A stretch of DNA of 64,000 nucleotides. Source: Aedes albopictus (taxonomy: Eukaryota > Arthropoda > Insecta > Diptera > Culicidae). Positions 1-11,179 of the stretch are shown piece by piece. The DNA lies in assembly GCF_035046485.1 (NCBI RefSeq), contig NW_026917498.1, positions 1 through 64,000 on the forward strand, in the 5' to 3' direction. The position numbers and the translations under genes were made by a program. The notes beneath the pieces were generated by a model. The model made no database searches, was not told where the DNA came from, and worked only from the letters and a program-made list of their open reading frames with translations. Numbering within the stretch: position 1 is the stretch's first letter; each line of letters opens with the position of its first letter.

Positions 1-194
1 GTGGGGATGTTCAAAAATAAAAATTAGAAAAATCAAAAACCGAAATTCACAAAATCGAGAATTGAAAAGAATCATCTTCCAAAACATGTTTAAATCGATT
101 TTAGATGACGAAAAATGATATTTAGATCAAAATCAAAAATTTGGGTATTAGAGGGTTAAAAGTACCTAATTTTGAGTTTTTTAGTTTCTCCGTG
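1..194. mobile_element. Right end of a TA-flanked MITE (CACGGA family), left end not visible
   Basis: The segment ends in a TTTCTCCGTG terminus followed by TA at 195-196, preceded by AGTACCTAATTTTGAGTTTT. The same right-hand sequence occurs at the right end of the complete MITE at 3808-4175. No matching left terminus is visible, so the copy is truncated or begins outside the window. No coding content is seen. Confidence 0.5.
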
Positions 195-196
195 TA

Positions 197-756
197 ATAT
201 AAACCCGAAAAGTTGTGGTTGGCAACCCGGCCAACATAGCGCTGGGCGATATTTTATGTTGCGAAACGTCAAGTCGCACGCAACCAAAACAAAAACCGTA
301 GAAAAAGGGAAAAAAAAATTGGCGAACTGGTCGGAAAATTTTGTGCGCGGAGTAGTAAATAGAGATAAGTGACATTTCAACACACGAACACTAGCGCAAA
401 TTTTTCCTCACACAAAAGTGCACGCCGATTGAAAGGCTATTCAGATTGCATATGCAAATATTACCCAATCGAATTGGGTAAAACGGGTAAATAATGATAA
501 AACTAACGTGCGGGGCAAGAGTGCAAATATTTTCCTCGCAGTTTCACAACTACATCTACAAAAAAGGCACGCATACATTTGAACGTGATTACCACTATAG
601 TGAGAACAAAAATGTTCTTCTGGAGTTTCTTCGGCAGTTTGCTTGGGAAACTTTCCAGGCAATTACAGACCAAGTTCCAGGCACAATAGGAGGAAATTAT
701 CGAGGAAAACGCGTGTTGAAAGCAACAGCAGCTGCAGAATTTACCCCGGGAATGCA
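197..756. other. Intergenic sequence without a recognisable gene
   Basis: Short overlapping open frames exist on both strands (up to 88 codons), but none shows a recognisable domain, splice context or codon pattern. I see no repeat or RNA gene here. Confidence 0.4.
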
Positions 757-2335
757 TTAGTTCATTGCGAATCCCTCCAAATGTTTATTTGGAATTCCCT
801 CCTGTAGTAGGTACCATGAGAATTTTCTTTCGGATTTCCTCAGGAATACTTGCAAGAGCACCATAGGAATTCTTCTAGATGGTTCCCGCAACATCCTCGA
901 GCATTTGTGTGAATCACTGAACTTTGTTCGACAATGTTTCTTGCCAGACTGCATAATCAGAAATTCATAAGCATTTTCACAGGATATCCCCCAGGATTTC
1001 CTTGGCAATTCTTTCAAAGATAGCTGCACAATTTCACCTGTTATTCCTCCTGGATTTCCCTGGGAATAATTCCAGGAAATACTCAAAAATTAATTTAGCG
1101 TTTTTAAGGAATTATTCGACCGTTTTCCCGCAAATTACTACAGAATTTTTGTGAGAATCCCCTTAGGATCTTCCCTGAGAATCCCTCAGAAGTTCCCCGG
1201 GAATGCGTTTATAAGTTCCATGGAAATTCCTCCAGAATATACCCGGGCATTCTTCCCCAGTCCCCAGAAATTCATCCAGGATTTCTCAAGAAATTCCAAA
1301 TTCTTGCAGGATTTCTTTCGGAATTCCTCCAGACTATCCTCTGTAATTACCCCAAAAGTTCTATGGGAATATTTCTGCGAGTTCCACGGTAATGCCTCCA
1401 GAAGTTTACCGGGAATCCCTCCAGACCCCAGAAATTTTATCTTTTTATCTTTTTTCAAATCTTCAGAAAGTTCTCCAGCAGTGCTACGAAAATTCCTTCA
1501 ATTTCAAAATATCTCCTGGATTTCCCAAAGAAGTCCTTTAGCAGAAATTCTCCGCAAATTCATCAAGCATTTTAAATCCAGGAGTTCCCTGAGAGTTGTT
1601 CCAGAATACCCAAGGGAATTTCCCAAAAGTTCCTTATGAATTACTCCAGGAGATCCCTGGGAATTTCTCCACGAGTTTATCAGAAATTCCTACAAAAGTT
1701 GCTCCTAGAATTCCTTCAGGAGTCAAAAATTCCTTTAGAAGCCCTTCAGGAATACTTCAAAGATTTCCTAAAAAATCCCTCCAAGGCTTCCTCGGAGAAT
1801 GGTTCAGGAGTTCTTCGGGGATACCTCCAGGAGATGCTAAAGCACCATCTAAGAGTTCTTCGAGAATTCCTCCAGGAGCTCTTCGGAAATTCTTCCTGGA
1901 TTTCTTCGCGAATTCCTCCAAGAGTTCCTCGGGAATTCCACCAGGGTTTTCTCGGAAATCCCTCCAGGAGTTCTTCGAAACTATCTCCTAGTTACTAGGG
2001 GATTCCCACAGGAGTTTTTCGAACATTCTTTCAAGAGTTCCTCTGACAGTTACCCGGGAATTCCTCCAGGAGTTCTTCAGAAGTTCCTTGAAAGTTACTT
2101 CAGGATCCTCGGAAAGAGTTCCATGGGAATTTTTATAGTTCCTCTGGAATGTCTCCAGGAATTCCTTTAGGAATTTCACGAGAATTCATCTAAAGACTCC
2201 ACAGGAGATCTCCGAAAATTTCTCAAAAAGTTTCCTCGGAAATTATTTTAGAATTTCTTCAGAAAACCTTCTAAAATTTCTTCAGGAATTCTTCCAGAAT
2301 TTCCTCGGAAATTCTTCTTGAAGTTCTTCGGAATG
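757..2335. repeat. Degenerate GGAATTCC-type satellite, block 1
   Basis: The segment is built from diverged copies of short units around AATTCCTCCAGGAATT, with many EcoRI-like GAATTC cores. Open frames of up to 162 codons (1151-1639) consist of repeat-derived residues rich in Pro, Ser, Phe and Arg, so they are not treated as genes. It is the most decayed of the related blocks (others at 11.2-17.2, 35.7-36.9 and 39.3-41.8 kb). Confidence 0.8.
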
Positions 2336-2798
2336 TTCGTGGGTGACAGAGCCGTTTCAGCCTTGCATGTTAGGAAGCCAAGCATTATTTTTTTACAAGG
2401 TTCAGATTTCGTCTCTTTACTTCAATTCTCTTTAGTTTCGGTAATGAGGAAAATCCTTGCTTCGATTACAATAAATTTTCGGAATCAGTTTGTATTGTTT
2501 TTTGTTTTCCGGATGTGCCATTAAAGTTGACTAATTAAGGACAACTCAAGAAAACCTTGAGAAAAGAATGGAACAGCCAGAACGGTACAGCGAGAGCAGC
2601 CACAAAATAATGATGGACCGTCAGGAAGGCATCTTGCTCCACCGTGCACTATGTAGGGGAAAGCAAAACAAAAGGTCTCGACGTGGGAAATCTTAAGAAC
2701 CCAGACGATGAGCCTACCGCCCATTCCACCTAGCACCCTGGTACGGGTCCGCTGGCGTTGCGGAGGCCGTGTAGATGTGCCGTCTGTGACCGGGCCGG

Positions 2799-2923
2799 AT
2801 GCCCGACGCAATAAATCAAGCGGAGGCGACACTCAAAGAAATGGCTGTATTGTTTCGAAGAGCTGGATCACCCTCAGAGCCGGAGATTGACAATCCCAGC
2901 CCCATAAAAGACTGGAAGTCTAG
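2799..2923 (+). CDS. Candidate first coding exon, 41 codons plus 2 nt, function unknown
   Basis: The frame starts at ATG 2799 and reads MPDAINQAEATLKEMAVLFR and so on to ...SPIKDWKS, then meets AG|GTAAGT at 2923/2924, a consensus 5' splice donor. The frame has an upstream stop at about 2787. The peptide is polar with a short predicted helix (residues 4-20) and no motif I recognise. A SINE begins about 40 bp downstream, so any intron has been invaded and no second exon was found in the window. It may equally be a relic of a retroelement ORF. The call rests only on the open frame plus the splice donor. Confidence 0.28.
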
Positions 2924-2960
2924 GTAAGTCCTTCTTCATCTTCTTTTCCTATTTCCCTAT

Positions 2961-3243
2961 TCCTCTCCTCCTCTTCTTGGCGTAACGTCCTCACTGGGAC
3001 AAAGCCTGCTTCTCAGCTTAGTGTTCTATGAGCACTTCCACAGTTATTAACTGAGAGCTTCCTCTGCCAATGACCATTTTGCATGTGTATATCGTGTGGC
3101 AGGCACGAAGATACTCTATGCCCAAGGAAGTCAAGGAAATTTCCTTTACGAAAAGATCCTGGACCGACCGGGAATCGAACCCGTCACCCTCAGCATGGTC
3201 ATGCTGAATACCCGTGCGTTTACCGCCTCGGCTATATGGGCCC
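2961..3243 (-). mobile_element. tRNA-derived SINE (Feilai-like), copy 1
   Basis: Read on the minus strand it starts GGGCCCATATAGCCGAGGCG, a tRNA-like box A, then has box B GGTTCGATTCC and a long non-tRNA body that ends in a CCAAGAAGAGGAGG-type tail. It closely matches the copies at 28619-28890 and 54530-54817. These SINEs depend on LINE machinery and carry an internal pol III promoter. The Feilai assignment comes from general knowledge of Aedes SINEs. Confidence 0.85.
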
Positions 3244-3513
3244 TCTTAGGATGTTTAAAAATTACTAGTGAACCAATATATTTACCACAAACGCAATTTC
3301 AAAGCTATAGCTGTGTAAAAATGTTTTTTTTTCTATTGTATTTTTACCTGCTTTCATTCTTAATTTATTTGTGGCATGTTGAAATTAAAAAATGCGATTT
3401 TAATTCATTACCTACTACTAGTCAGGTAGTCGATCAGGTTTATTAAAAAAATCAATGGAAAAGTGGACCGGGAAAGACAAGGAAACTAACATATCATAGC
3501 ATAGAAAACTAAT

Positions 3514-4671
3514 GTATGGTAAGTGGGGGCAGGATGGGTCACCTAAGAAATGGATCCCTATAACTTTTTGAATATAAATCGCATTTCTCTGTATTCTACC
3601 ACGACTCTCAGATACACTAGTCAGCTATAATATAAGAGTATTGAAAGGTCATAAAATTTGAAACCTGCTTCTTGACAAGCAATTTTCAAAACATGACCCA
3701 TCTTGCCCCACCCCTTTTTTGCGGGGGCAAGATGGGTCGGCTATCGGAAAACTCGATTTTTCTCCAACAAAAAATACTATATCTTCCATTTTTTCTCTAT
3801 ACATCTACACGGAGAGACGAAACTACCCAAAAGTGAGTTCTTTCCACCCAACTTCGGGGTTGCGTGCGTCAAGCCAATTTTGAGTTGATGGAATCGATGT
3901 TTTTGTTGGGTTGTTCCCGCTTGCTTCCATGTGAAAAAAATACCTAATTTTAAGTTTTTTCCACCCAACCGCAATTTTGACTAGGTTGTATTCACTCAAA
4001 TTTGAGTACTGTGCTATAAACTCAGTTTTGGCTTGACGCACGGAACTGCAAAAGTTGGGCTGTTTCTCTCTTCACTCTCTGACAACAACAGAAAGAGCGC
4101 ATGAAAAGGGAGATGAAAAAGAACTCAAAATTGAGTTTAAAAGTACCTAATTTTGAGTTTTTCAGTTTCTCCGTGTAAGCTTCACAGACGTACAGATTAC
4201 ACGAAAAATGTGTTGAAACATATCGGTAGATTATTCTCAGAATTAGAAGATTTTTGTTCAGGTAGCCATAAACAAACTTTGAAAACCTCTATTTTTTGTA
4301 GAAAATTTTCAAAAATAGTTTCACAAATTCTCAGTGCTCTAATTGCTTCGATAATGTAGGTCATAGAATAGCCCTTCAATGAAGAATAAAACATTTTGAA
4401 AAACTATGCAAACATACCGAAAAATTAGGGTGACCCATCTTGCCCCGTCTACACAATACACGTAGTAATATGGAATGTATATCGAAAAAATATTTTATTT
4501 TTTTTTCTGCGCAAGGAACGTAAAAAATTTTCCAAACAATATATCACTTTTTTGTGTATCCACTTGGTTCATCTGGGAAAATTATTGAAAGATTCAAAAC
4601 ATATATAGTACGGTTAAAAACGGTACTGACCCATCTTGCCCCCTGACCCATCTTGCCCCCACATACCATAC
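3514..4671. mobile_element. MITE with GATGGGTCA-type inverted ends, carrying a nested MITE
   Basis: The left end TATGGTAAGTGGGGGCAGGA and the right end (reverse complement TATGGTATGTGGGGGCAAGA) form inverted termini. Further copies of GGGGCAAGATGGGTC occur inside at about 3690-3740, 4430 and 4640, in both orientations. No transposase frame is present. It contains the separate MITE at 3808-4175. The same terminal motif defines the element at 51462-52233. Confidence 0.7.
3808..4175. mobile_element. 368-bp MITE (CACGGA ends) nested in the 3.5-4.7 kb element
   Basis: The termini CACGGAGAGACGAAACTACC and (reverse) CACGGAGAAACTGAAAAACT are inverted and flanked by TA at 3806-3807 and 4176-4177. The interior is non-coding and rich in ACTCAAAATTGAGT-like palindromes. 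The family resembles 8059-8421. Confidence 0.75.
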
Positions 4672-4804
4672 TAAAGAGTAGGGAAGGAATTTAATAAATC
4701 CGATTTGTATTTAGACAGTTTTGAGGATTGATTCTTGGGTGACCCAGCCGCTTTAGGGTAGGGGGGTTACCTATAGCCTATATAGTTACCTATACCGTAT
4801 ACGA

Positions 4805-5545
4805 AAGGCTGAATATCATAAGGCTGAAATCACAAAAGGCTACACACATGAGGCTGAATATCAATAGGCTGAAAGTATCAAAAGGCTTCAACAATGATCA
4901 ATGAATCAGCAATGCGATCACTCTTAAATTGCACACAATCATGACAGTACTGCCCCACTCGCATAACAGTCCCATTTGCAAAAAGTAGGAATTGAGAAAA
5001 CGGCATTTGAAGTTTGAAAACTTGTTTTCATATAAAACTTTGAAAAATCGCCAAAATTTGAAAAATATTTCGATCATCTCGAAACTTTCACAGATTGCTT
5101 TGTACATGAATATATAACTGTAAAAATTATTACAATCACTACAAAGTTGTTCAGTTTTTTGTTACGTAACAAAAAAATCCATGATGGGACTGTTATGCGG
5201 GTACTTTTGATATGGGACGCTCATAACTTGGTATTTTTTTCACACATTGACATAAAAATTTTTATTGTTGTTTTTGGAAGTACATCAAAAATGATGACTA
5301 TTCATAACGTTAACTCAAAAGTGATGAATAGTCAAATGGGACTGTTATGCGAGTGGGGGCAGAGTACTTCTCAAAAGAACACCCTTTGTTTAAACGAATA
5401 CTATGGTAGCATATCTCTAAAGAATAGCCAATGTTAGAAAGAAAGATGAATTACTAGTCAGTGCTTTGAAGTTTTATTTTTAGACTTTCAGCCTTTTGTG
5501 TTCATCCTTGTGTGCTTTCAGCCTTTTGAGATTCAGCCTTTTATT
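4805..5545. mobile_element. Inverted-repeat element with AGGCTGAA subterminal repeats
   Basis: Four to five copies of AGGCTGAA occur at 4806-4890 and inverted copies (TTCAGCCTTTT) at 5482-5545. This arrangement suggests a non-autonomous DNA element. Exact ends and target duplication could not be fixed. It surrounds the MITE at about 4949-5366. Confidence 0.5.
4949..5366. mobile_element. MITE with GCCCCACTCGCATAACAGTC inverted ends
   Basis: TGCCCCACTCGCATAACAGT at the left is matched by the inverted ACTGTTATGCGAGTGGGGGC at the right (about 30 bp), flanked by GTAC-like palindromic sequence. No protein is encoded. An additional internal GGGACTGTTATGCGG copy lies at about 5187. Confidence 0.7.
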
Positions 5546-5785
5546 AATATCCCCAACACTCATTCAATTTGATGGAAGTCCACTTTTTAAGTTGTAATTT
5601 CACATTTTATAGAGATATGTTGCGTAGTAAAATAGTGAATGAAATACGTAAGAATCATATGATACCTTTAAGGAAACGATCATTAATTTCCTTATCATTT
5701 TTCTTGGATTTCTAAGGATCTCCACACTTTCTGAACTTTATGAAGAGTAACGTGATATATGCACTTCCTAAATATTAATGCTTAC
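5546..5785. other. Putative intron sequence downstream of the 5786-6082 exon
   Basis: AT-rich, no gene recognised. On the minus strand it begins with GTAAGC at 5785, so it would be the start of an intron if the exon call is right. Confidence 0.3.
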
Positions 5786-6082
5786 CAAATTCAAAAGAAG
5801 CTTGCGGAACAGAACCCTGTCACGGGCGACACGACAGAACAATTTGACATCTGTCCCTTGCAGCTCGCTAAATTCCCTTGGGCTGGTAATGCCATGGTCG
5901 TTGATGATGATCGAGTTGTAGTTATCCAGGCCAGCCTTGAGCAGCATTACGTCCAACCCCAGTTCTCGGGCATCACGGTCCAGAACTGGGTTGTACGCGC
6001 GCTGCTCCTCTGTAATCACGACTGCGACTGCAGGCAGGATCGGGCCGCTTAGAGTAATGTATTGGACGGTTTCTGGATCCAT
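5786..6082 (-). CDS. Candidate first coding exon with a SAM-like tail, 99 codons
   Basis: On the minus strand the ATG at 6082 sits in a good context (ACCATGG). The frame runs 99 codons to TTG|GTAAGC, a good phase-0 splice donor at 5786/5785; unspliced reading would stop five codons later. Codon usage is GC-richer than the surroundings, as expected for real coding sequence. Residues about 41-99 have the spacing of a SAM-type helical bundle (GLDNYNSIIINDHGITS, then SELQGTD, then RDRVLFRKLLL). This is a weak visual match, so the SAM label is tentative. The N-terminal part is hydrophobic and Pro-containing (LSGPILPAVAVVI). No second exon was identified in the window. It could belong to a host gene or to a transposon-encoded protein. 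Confidence 0.45.
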
Positions 6083-6676
6083 GGTACTGTGGATAAATAC
6101 GGTGTGTGTGTTCCATTAATAGAAGTAGTAGTTGCAGTAAATTTTCGAATGGTCCTTCTTACATCTAAAACCATTGCTTTTTAATCTATTCTATGAAAAG
6201 AGAAAAAAAAAGAAGGTACCAGAAATGTTGTTTGTATGGACAACCTAATAGGAGCATCTGTCCGCATATGCATATGCACGATGCACCGTCCAGGCCATAT
6301 GCACCCCCTCGTTTTTCATAAAATATCGTGGTTTACGCGTAAAACTCAAGGTAAATCAAAAGAACGTTGCAAATTATGAAAGTCCTATGTATTTGGTCCA
6401 TTTTCTGTAAGTTATGAGTTATTTAGATGGAAAGTACAGGAACATAATTAGTGAATTTACACTACCAATTCATATTGTTTAGTACGGATTATGACGCATT
6501 TACCTTAAGTGGTGCATATAACCCCCGAAGGTCCGAGTGGGTTCATTGTCAACATAAAACTAACTTTATTATTCTTCGAGATACATGCTAAGAACTACTC
6601 AAGAGTACTCGAATTGGACATGAGAACCCTTCCAGAGGATTCGGTAAATCTTCCGATTTATCAGGTTATAACAGTT
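6083..6676. other. Upstream/intergenic sequence, no gene
   Basis: Would contain the promoter of the 5786-6082 exon if that is real. I see no clear TATA or initiator at a convincing spacing and no repeats. Confidence 0.3.
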
Positions 6677-6945
6677 CCCACATAGTCGTAGCGGTAAACA
6701 CCCGACTATTCAACATGACCATGCCGAGGATGACGGATTCGACTCCCTGTCAGTCCAGGATCTTTTTGTAAAGAAAGATGCTCGACTTCCTTGGGCATAG
6801 AATATGTTCGTGCCTGACACACGATATACGCATGCAAAATGGTCATTAGCCGCTCACAGTTAACAACTGTGGAAGTGCTAAAAAAACGCTAACCTGAGAA
6901 GCAGGCTTTTTCCCAGTGGGGAAGTTACTTCAAAAAAGGAAAGTA
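6677..6945 (+). mobile_element. tRNA-derived SINE (Feilai-like), copy 2, diverged
   Basis: Recognisable sequence order as in copy 1: a GCGGTAAACAC box-A region, GGATTCGACTCC in place of box B, then CTTCCTTGGGCATAGAAT, CATGCAAAATGGTCATT, AACTGTGGAAGTGCT and GCAGGCTTTTTCCCAGTG. Several substitutions show it is older than copies 1 and 3. Confidence 0.75.
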
Positions 6946-8058
6946 AACCAAACAGCTTCAGGAATGGAATTAACCCTCTACTTCCCATGGTTGCTCTAGA
7001 GCACCATCGATTTTCGACGAACTCCGGACAAACGGAATTAGATGAATATGATGCAATAATTTTTAGAATATGGTTATAACCTCATAAGGTTAACCCAACT
7101 ACTACCTACTTGTTTTAATAGTTGAACTATTGATAAACAATCAAAAACCTATTCATTTACAACCAAAATTTTTTTCAATGATTTCGAAAAATTTAGCCAA
7201 TTTGCAATAACTTTTGTTCTACCACTTTTTTCGGAAACGCTGTTGTGGCATAGATACAGTCGTTCAAAGTCGTGGGAAGGAAAGGGTTAATCACATTTAT
7301 AATCAACTAGCAAACGTTGTACTGCCTTACAACAACGGCCCTGTCAACCTGCTGTGCTCTGTTTGCACCGGTGTCTGCAATCATTTTTAGTGCGTTCGTT
7401 TTTATTTGTACTGTAAAATTGCAAAAATTTTGTATTTACAATTTTACCAACTTTAACAGTGGCGTAGTGGTTTCGCACCCCATACAAACCTTTCCCGGTC
7501 CATAAACCCCCTGCAGGTAAATTTTGACGTCGATCGGTTCAGTAGTTTCCGATTCTACAGCGGTCAGACAGACATAAATTCATTTTTATATAGGGTATTG
7601 GGATGCTTCGTTGGCTTAGTCCCCTTGTTCGGCCTATCCCACACGTAAACCAAAAAATCAGCCAAAGTTCAAAACAATACAAACTGATAAAAATGAAATA
7701 AAAAGGTCACTTTTTGTTTTTGTACACCCCATGATTCTTCTAGTTTAGGTAGTCTGCACACAAATGGCATAATTCTGGGAAATATTGAATTGACTTACCT
7801 ATAACTGTACATTAAATGCGAGATTAGATGTGACGGTAAAAGACACTATTTTTAACTTGTACATTTGTTTTCAACGAATAACAACAATTTTACGGATTAA
7901 ATATGGGCCGAATATTGAGGACAATTTTATTCATTATGCCCCCAATTCTTGACTCATAAGATTTGTTTGATAGCGCATTAGGATTGGTGTAATCTTGTAA
8001 TCTGTCAACATCACCAAACTGAAAGGGCGTGTGTGACAATTTAATTATAGACACTATA
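6946..8058. other. Non-coding sequence with a probable LINE 3' tail near 7515-7600
   Basis: No gene recognised. The stretch around 7530-7600 (GGTTCAGTAGTTTCCGATTC, then CGGTCAGACAGACATAAATT and a TTTTTATATAG tail) resembles the 3' ends of many arthropod LINEs. The rest shows nothing specific. Confidence 0.35.
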
Positions 8059-8421
8059 CACGGAAAATCCAAACTACCTAATTTTTGAGTCGATTTTACT
8101 CAAAATTGAGTATAAACTCGCTACCCAAAATTAGGCTGTTTTCCCTCTCTGGCTCACCGATGTTGTAAAAAACAAACAAAGATGCATCTACCCAAAGGGG
8201 GTCCTTGACCCCAAAAAGCCAGTTTTGGGTAAATGTCGGTTTACTCAAAATTGAGTTGAATGAGGGGGGTCTTAGGTTGAATTTACCTATATTTTTTAGC
8301 TGGGGGTAAAGGCAATCTACCTAGCGTGAGTTTAATCGATTTACTCAAATTTTGGCTTATTGGGCCGAACTATGGAATTGCGTCAAAAGAACTCAATTTT
8401 GGGTAGTTTGGCGGTTCCGTG
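8059..8421. mobile_element. 363-bp MITE (CACGGA ends)
   Basis: CACGGAAAATCCAAACTACC at the left and (reverse) CACGGAACCGCCAAACTACC at the right, flanked by TA at 8057-8058 and 8422-8423. The interior has repeated TTACTCAAAATTGAG motifs. It abuts the next MITE with only the TA between. Confidence 0.8.
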
Positions 8422-8423
8422 TA

Positions 8424-8563
8424 GGCCTTTTCATTTGACGTCTAAAATCAGCTGATTTTTCTGGCCTTTGACAGTTCTCCTATGAGAATGACAGTTTAGC
8501 GTTTGCGCCTTTGTTCGGCGGTTGTAAACAGTGGCATACACGAAGCTGTCAGCTGAAAAGGCC
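8424..8563. mobile_element. 140-bp MITE (GGCCTTTTCA ends)
   Basis: GGCCTTTTCATTTGACGTC at the left pairs with GCTGTCAGCTGAAAAGGCC at the right, flanked by TA at 8422-8423 and 8564-8565. Non-coding. It shares the left TA with the preceding MITE. Confidence 0.8.
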
Positions 8564-8565
8564 TA

Positions 8566-9911
8566 TAGATTCCATAGACTCGCGGAGGCGAAGACAACTG
8601 TAGTCAAACTAACTGTCAGTTCGTGTAGCCAAACGAGCATGACGTCACGATTCTAATAAGGACAGTGGTGACCAACAAATCACTACAAATTATGTAACAA
8701 TGATATTTTATTAAAATTGAGAACCTAAAAGCTAACATTTTGATTAATATTTGATCAGAGTGTAATTCAAATTTCAATTTTCAAAACACCATAGGCCCTT
8801 TTGAAAATTAGATCAATTCGACAGATAGTCCATTTGACGAGCCAATTTTTTGAATGAAAATTTGACAGAAGGTGGCGATCTAACCCGTGAAAATCAATAT
8901 CATCATCAACAATGTTGTCACTTCGTAAAATTGCTCATTTGTATTTGTAGTAGTGAGATGGATGGATTGATTTCACTGTGGTGCAATACATGGTTCGATA
9001 AGCATAAGTTGTATCTCTTTTCTGCACATCTGTTTATATACTAACGATAATGTGACGTCAACAATATTGCTTGCGTATGAACCAGAAACAACGAACAGGA
9101 AGAAAGATGTTGTGAGCGGTGCCTGTAAAAAAATATCATGGTTGCGTTGTTTTCGTAGTTAAGGTGAAACGGGACGCCGTGTGATTTTTCCTATCTTGCC
9201 TCTCTTTCTAACAATTTGCCTCGCGATTTTGAAGATGGTAATCTCGAGTTCTATTGCACTGGAGATGATGAAAAACAATCAGCATGTGCAGTGCAAGTGA
9301 GCATACACAATGATAGGTTTTTGTTGCAAAATATGAAGTAGAATCTGAGATTACCATCTTAGTAGCAACAGAGCAATGGTGGATATTTACCCGACCGTCC
9401 CGTCCGCCCTTAAGAAAGAATTTTAGTTTAATTAATTTATTCATAGTTTTGTTAGAGTTTGGCTCCGGAAGTTGAACCTGGAATAAAGTTAAGTGAACAA
9501 ATAGTAATAGTGCTTCAGCAAATATGGTGGGAAATGAGAGAATAAGTGGTTTCAGAGCTCAAAAAGAAATAGGCCAACGTTGTATCCACTAATAGGCCAA
9601 GTTCTGTACCGTAGACCAACGTTGCATCCCATCGCATCGAATCTTTTTAACGTAATTAGGTAAGTTCTTTAATATATACTTGAACTTACTACCAATTGAT
9701 GAAACATGCATTGCCTAGTACGTGTGATAGGATCAAAATATCATTTCTAGTACTATCAATTCACGAGTTATGATCAAACTTGTAATAGACGCCTGGCATA
9801 TTAGGCCAAGGAATGGTACACATACCCTACATAGATTTTAAATATTTTTCCTAATTATTCAATAAATTTTGCATTTCAATTATTGTTAGCAATTTAAAGT
9901 ACAATTTAAAT
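8566..9911. other. Non-coding sequence, no gene recognised
   Basis: Small open frames (at most 78 codons) without family resemblance. No clear repeat ends seen. Confidence 0.35.
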
Positions 9912-9915
9912 TAAT

Positions 9916-10050
9916 GGGCTATCTATAAACCACGTGCCCATTGCACGGAGGGGGAGGGTTCGGCGAATGAAATTTTTGTATGGCGAATGAAAATTGTTGT
10001 ATAGGAAAAGGCCACGCGGGAAAATGACTACGTGGTTTATGGACAGCACC
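9916..10050. mobile_element. 135-bp MITE (ATAAACCACGT ends)
   Basis: GGGCTATCTATAAACCACGT at the left and (reverse) GGTGCTGTCCATAAACCACG at the right, flanked by TAAT at 9912-9915 and 10051-10054. A related terminus (GGGGCTGTTCATAAACCACG) occurs at about 22955. Confidence 0.75.
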
Positions 10051-10617
10051 TAATGAAACACACTCTATATTTTGATATTATAACCTCACTTTACACATCT
10101 GTTCGGATCCGGAACCAAATCTACACCCGGAAATCGTAAGAACAAGATACATGAAAACTCCTCAACTATTATGTTTTATTAGGAACCTTTATAGATTAAA
10201 AAACACATCTATTGTTGAAAAAGTATGCCTGGAAAGTTTTAATTTCGCGGGGTTGGAATTCAATCACTTACCGTATTTTTTCTTCTGCTGATGATGCTGG
10301 CCAAAATTTTGTGCCGGAATTGTGCGTGAGCTTGATTGTTCTGCTGCTGATGAAGCTGGCCGGAGTTTTGTGCCGGAATTTCACTTTCACTTTCAACTTC
10401 TGGAATGTAGTTCAATAATTATATAGTTTACTTCTATTTAAGTAAGAACAATTCACTACACTTTTTCGAAACCCAAAAAAAAAAATCTCACCGGAAAACA
10501 CTACCGCTCACAAAAGACGCCTTGACAGAAGTGACAAAAATGGCGTAGGTGATTCTGCGCGAGGGTTTGCGTAACGCTTACAGTGCCCAAATTCGTTTGT
10601 TGTGGTTCATGGTTTTA

Positions 10618-10722
10618 TGACTCTGCGTTATGTTTATACGACTCAGCGTCTGGTTGAGATGACTCAGCGTCATAGTTTTATGACTCAGAGCCATGCTACC
10701 ATGACTCAGCTTTATGGTATTC
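10618..10722 (+). repeat. Five 21-bp tandem units with TGACTCA cores
   Basis: TGACTCT, CGACTCA, TGACTCA, TGACTCA and TGACTCA begin at 10618, 10639, 10660, 10681 and 10702, an exact 21-bp spacing. TGACTCA is the AP-1 consensus and TGACTCAGC (10660, 10702) also fits a Cnc/Maf antioxidant-response core. Any regulatory role is inference. Confidence 0.75.
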
Positions 10723-11011
10723 AATTTATGAAAACGAGCCTAATTTTTTCATAACGCGTTTGACGGCCATGGCTTTTGTGGATGGAATCAGTTATTATTA
10801 TTCATGGTAATCGTTGTTAACGTCACGATATCATGACTTGTAGTTACAATACCATGAAGCGACAAGTTTTATGATTTCATAACATTTTAGTCATGGATCC
10901 GGCAACGAATTTTTTCCCGTGTAGCTTCATAAAGCACGAGTGTCCTAAGCCGCTTGCTAGCGTCATGGAGCTCCAGTGCCCTAATCAGCTTCAGAACCGC
11001 TTTCTTCAAGC

Positions 11012-11034
11012 NNNNNNNNNNNNNNNNNNNNNNN
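11012..11034. other. Assembly gap (23 N)
   Basis: Run of N. Sequence on the two sides may not be contiguous. Confidence 0.99.
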
Positions 11035-11055
11035 AAGGGCGTAGCCAGCGGGGGG

Positions 11056-11081
11056 CAGGGGGGGGCCGTGGCCCCCCCCTG
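11056..11081. repeat. G-run/C-run hairpin beside the gap
   Basis: CAGGGGGGGG and CCCCCCCCTG are inverted around CCGTGG. It lies in a GGGCGTAGCCAGCGGGG context seen at the ends of many insect DNA transposons; a similar CTGGCTACGCCCTT occurs at about 32651. Confidence 0.6.
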
Positions 11082-11179
11082 ACCGATCAACTATATTCTA
11101 ACTTAACTGAAAAACTTAGATGATCAGAGCTGTTTTTGACTAGTAAAAATAAAATTCTCCTGCATCCTCGTATTTTTTT

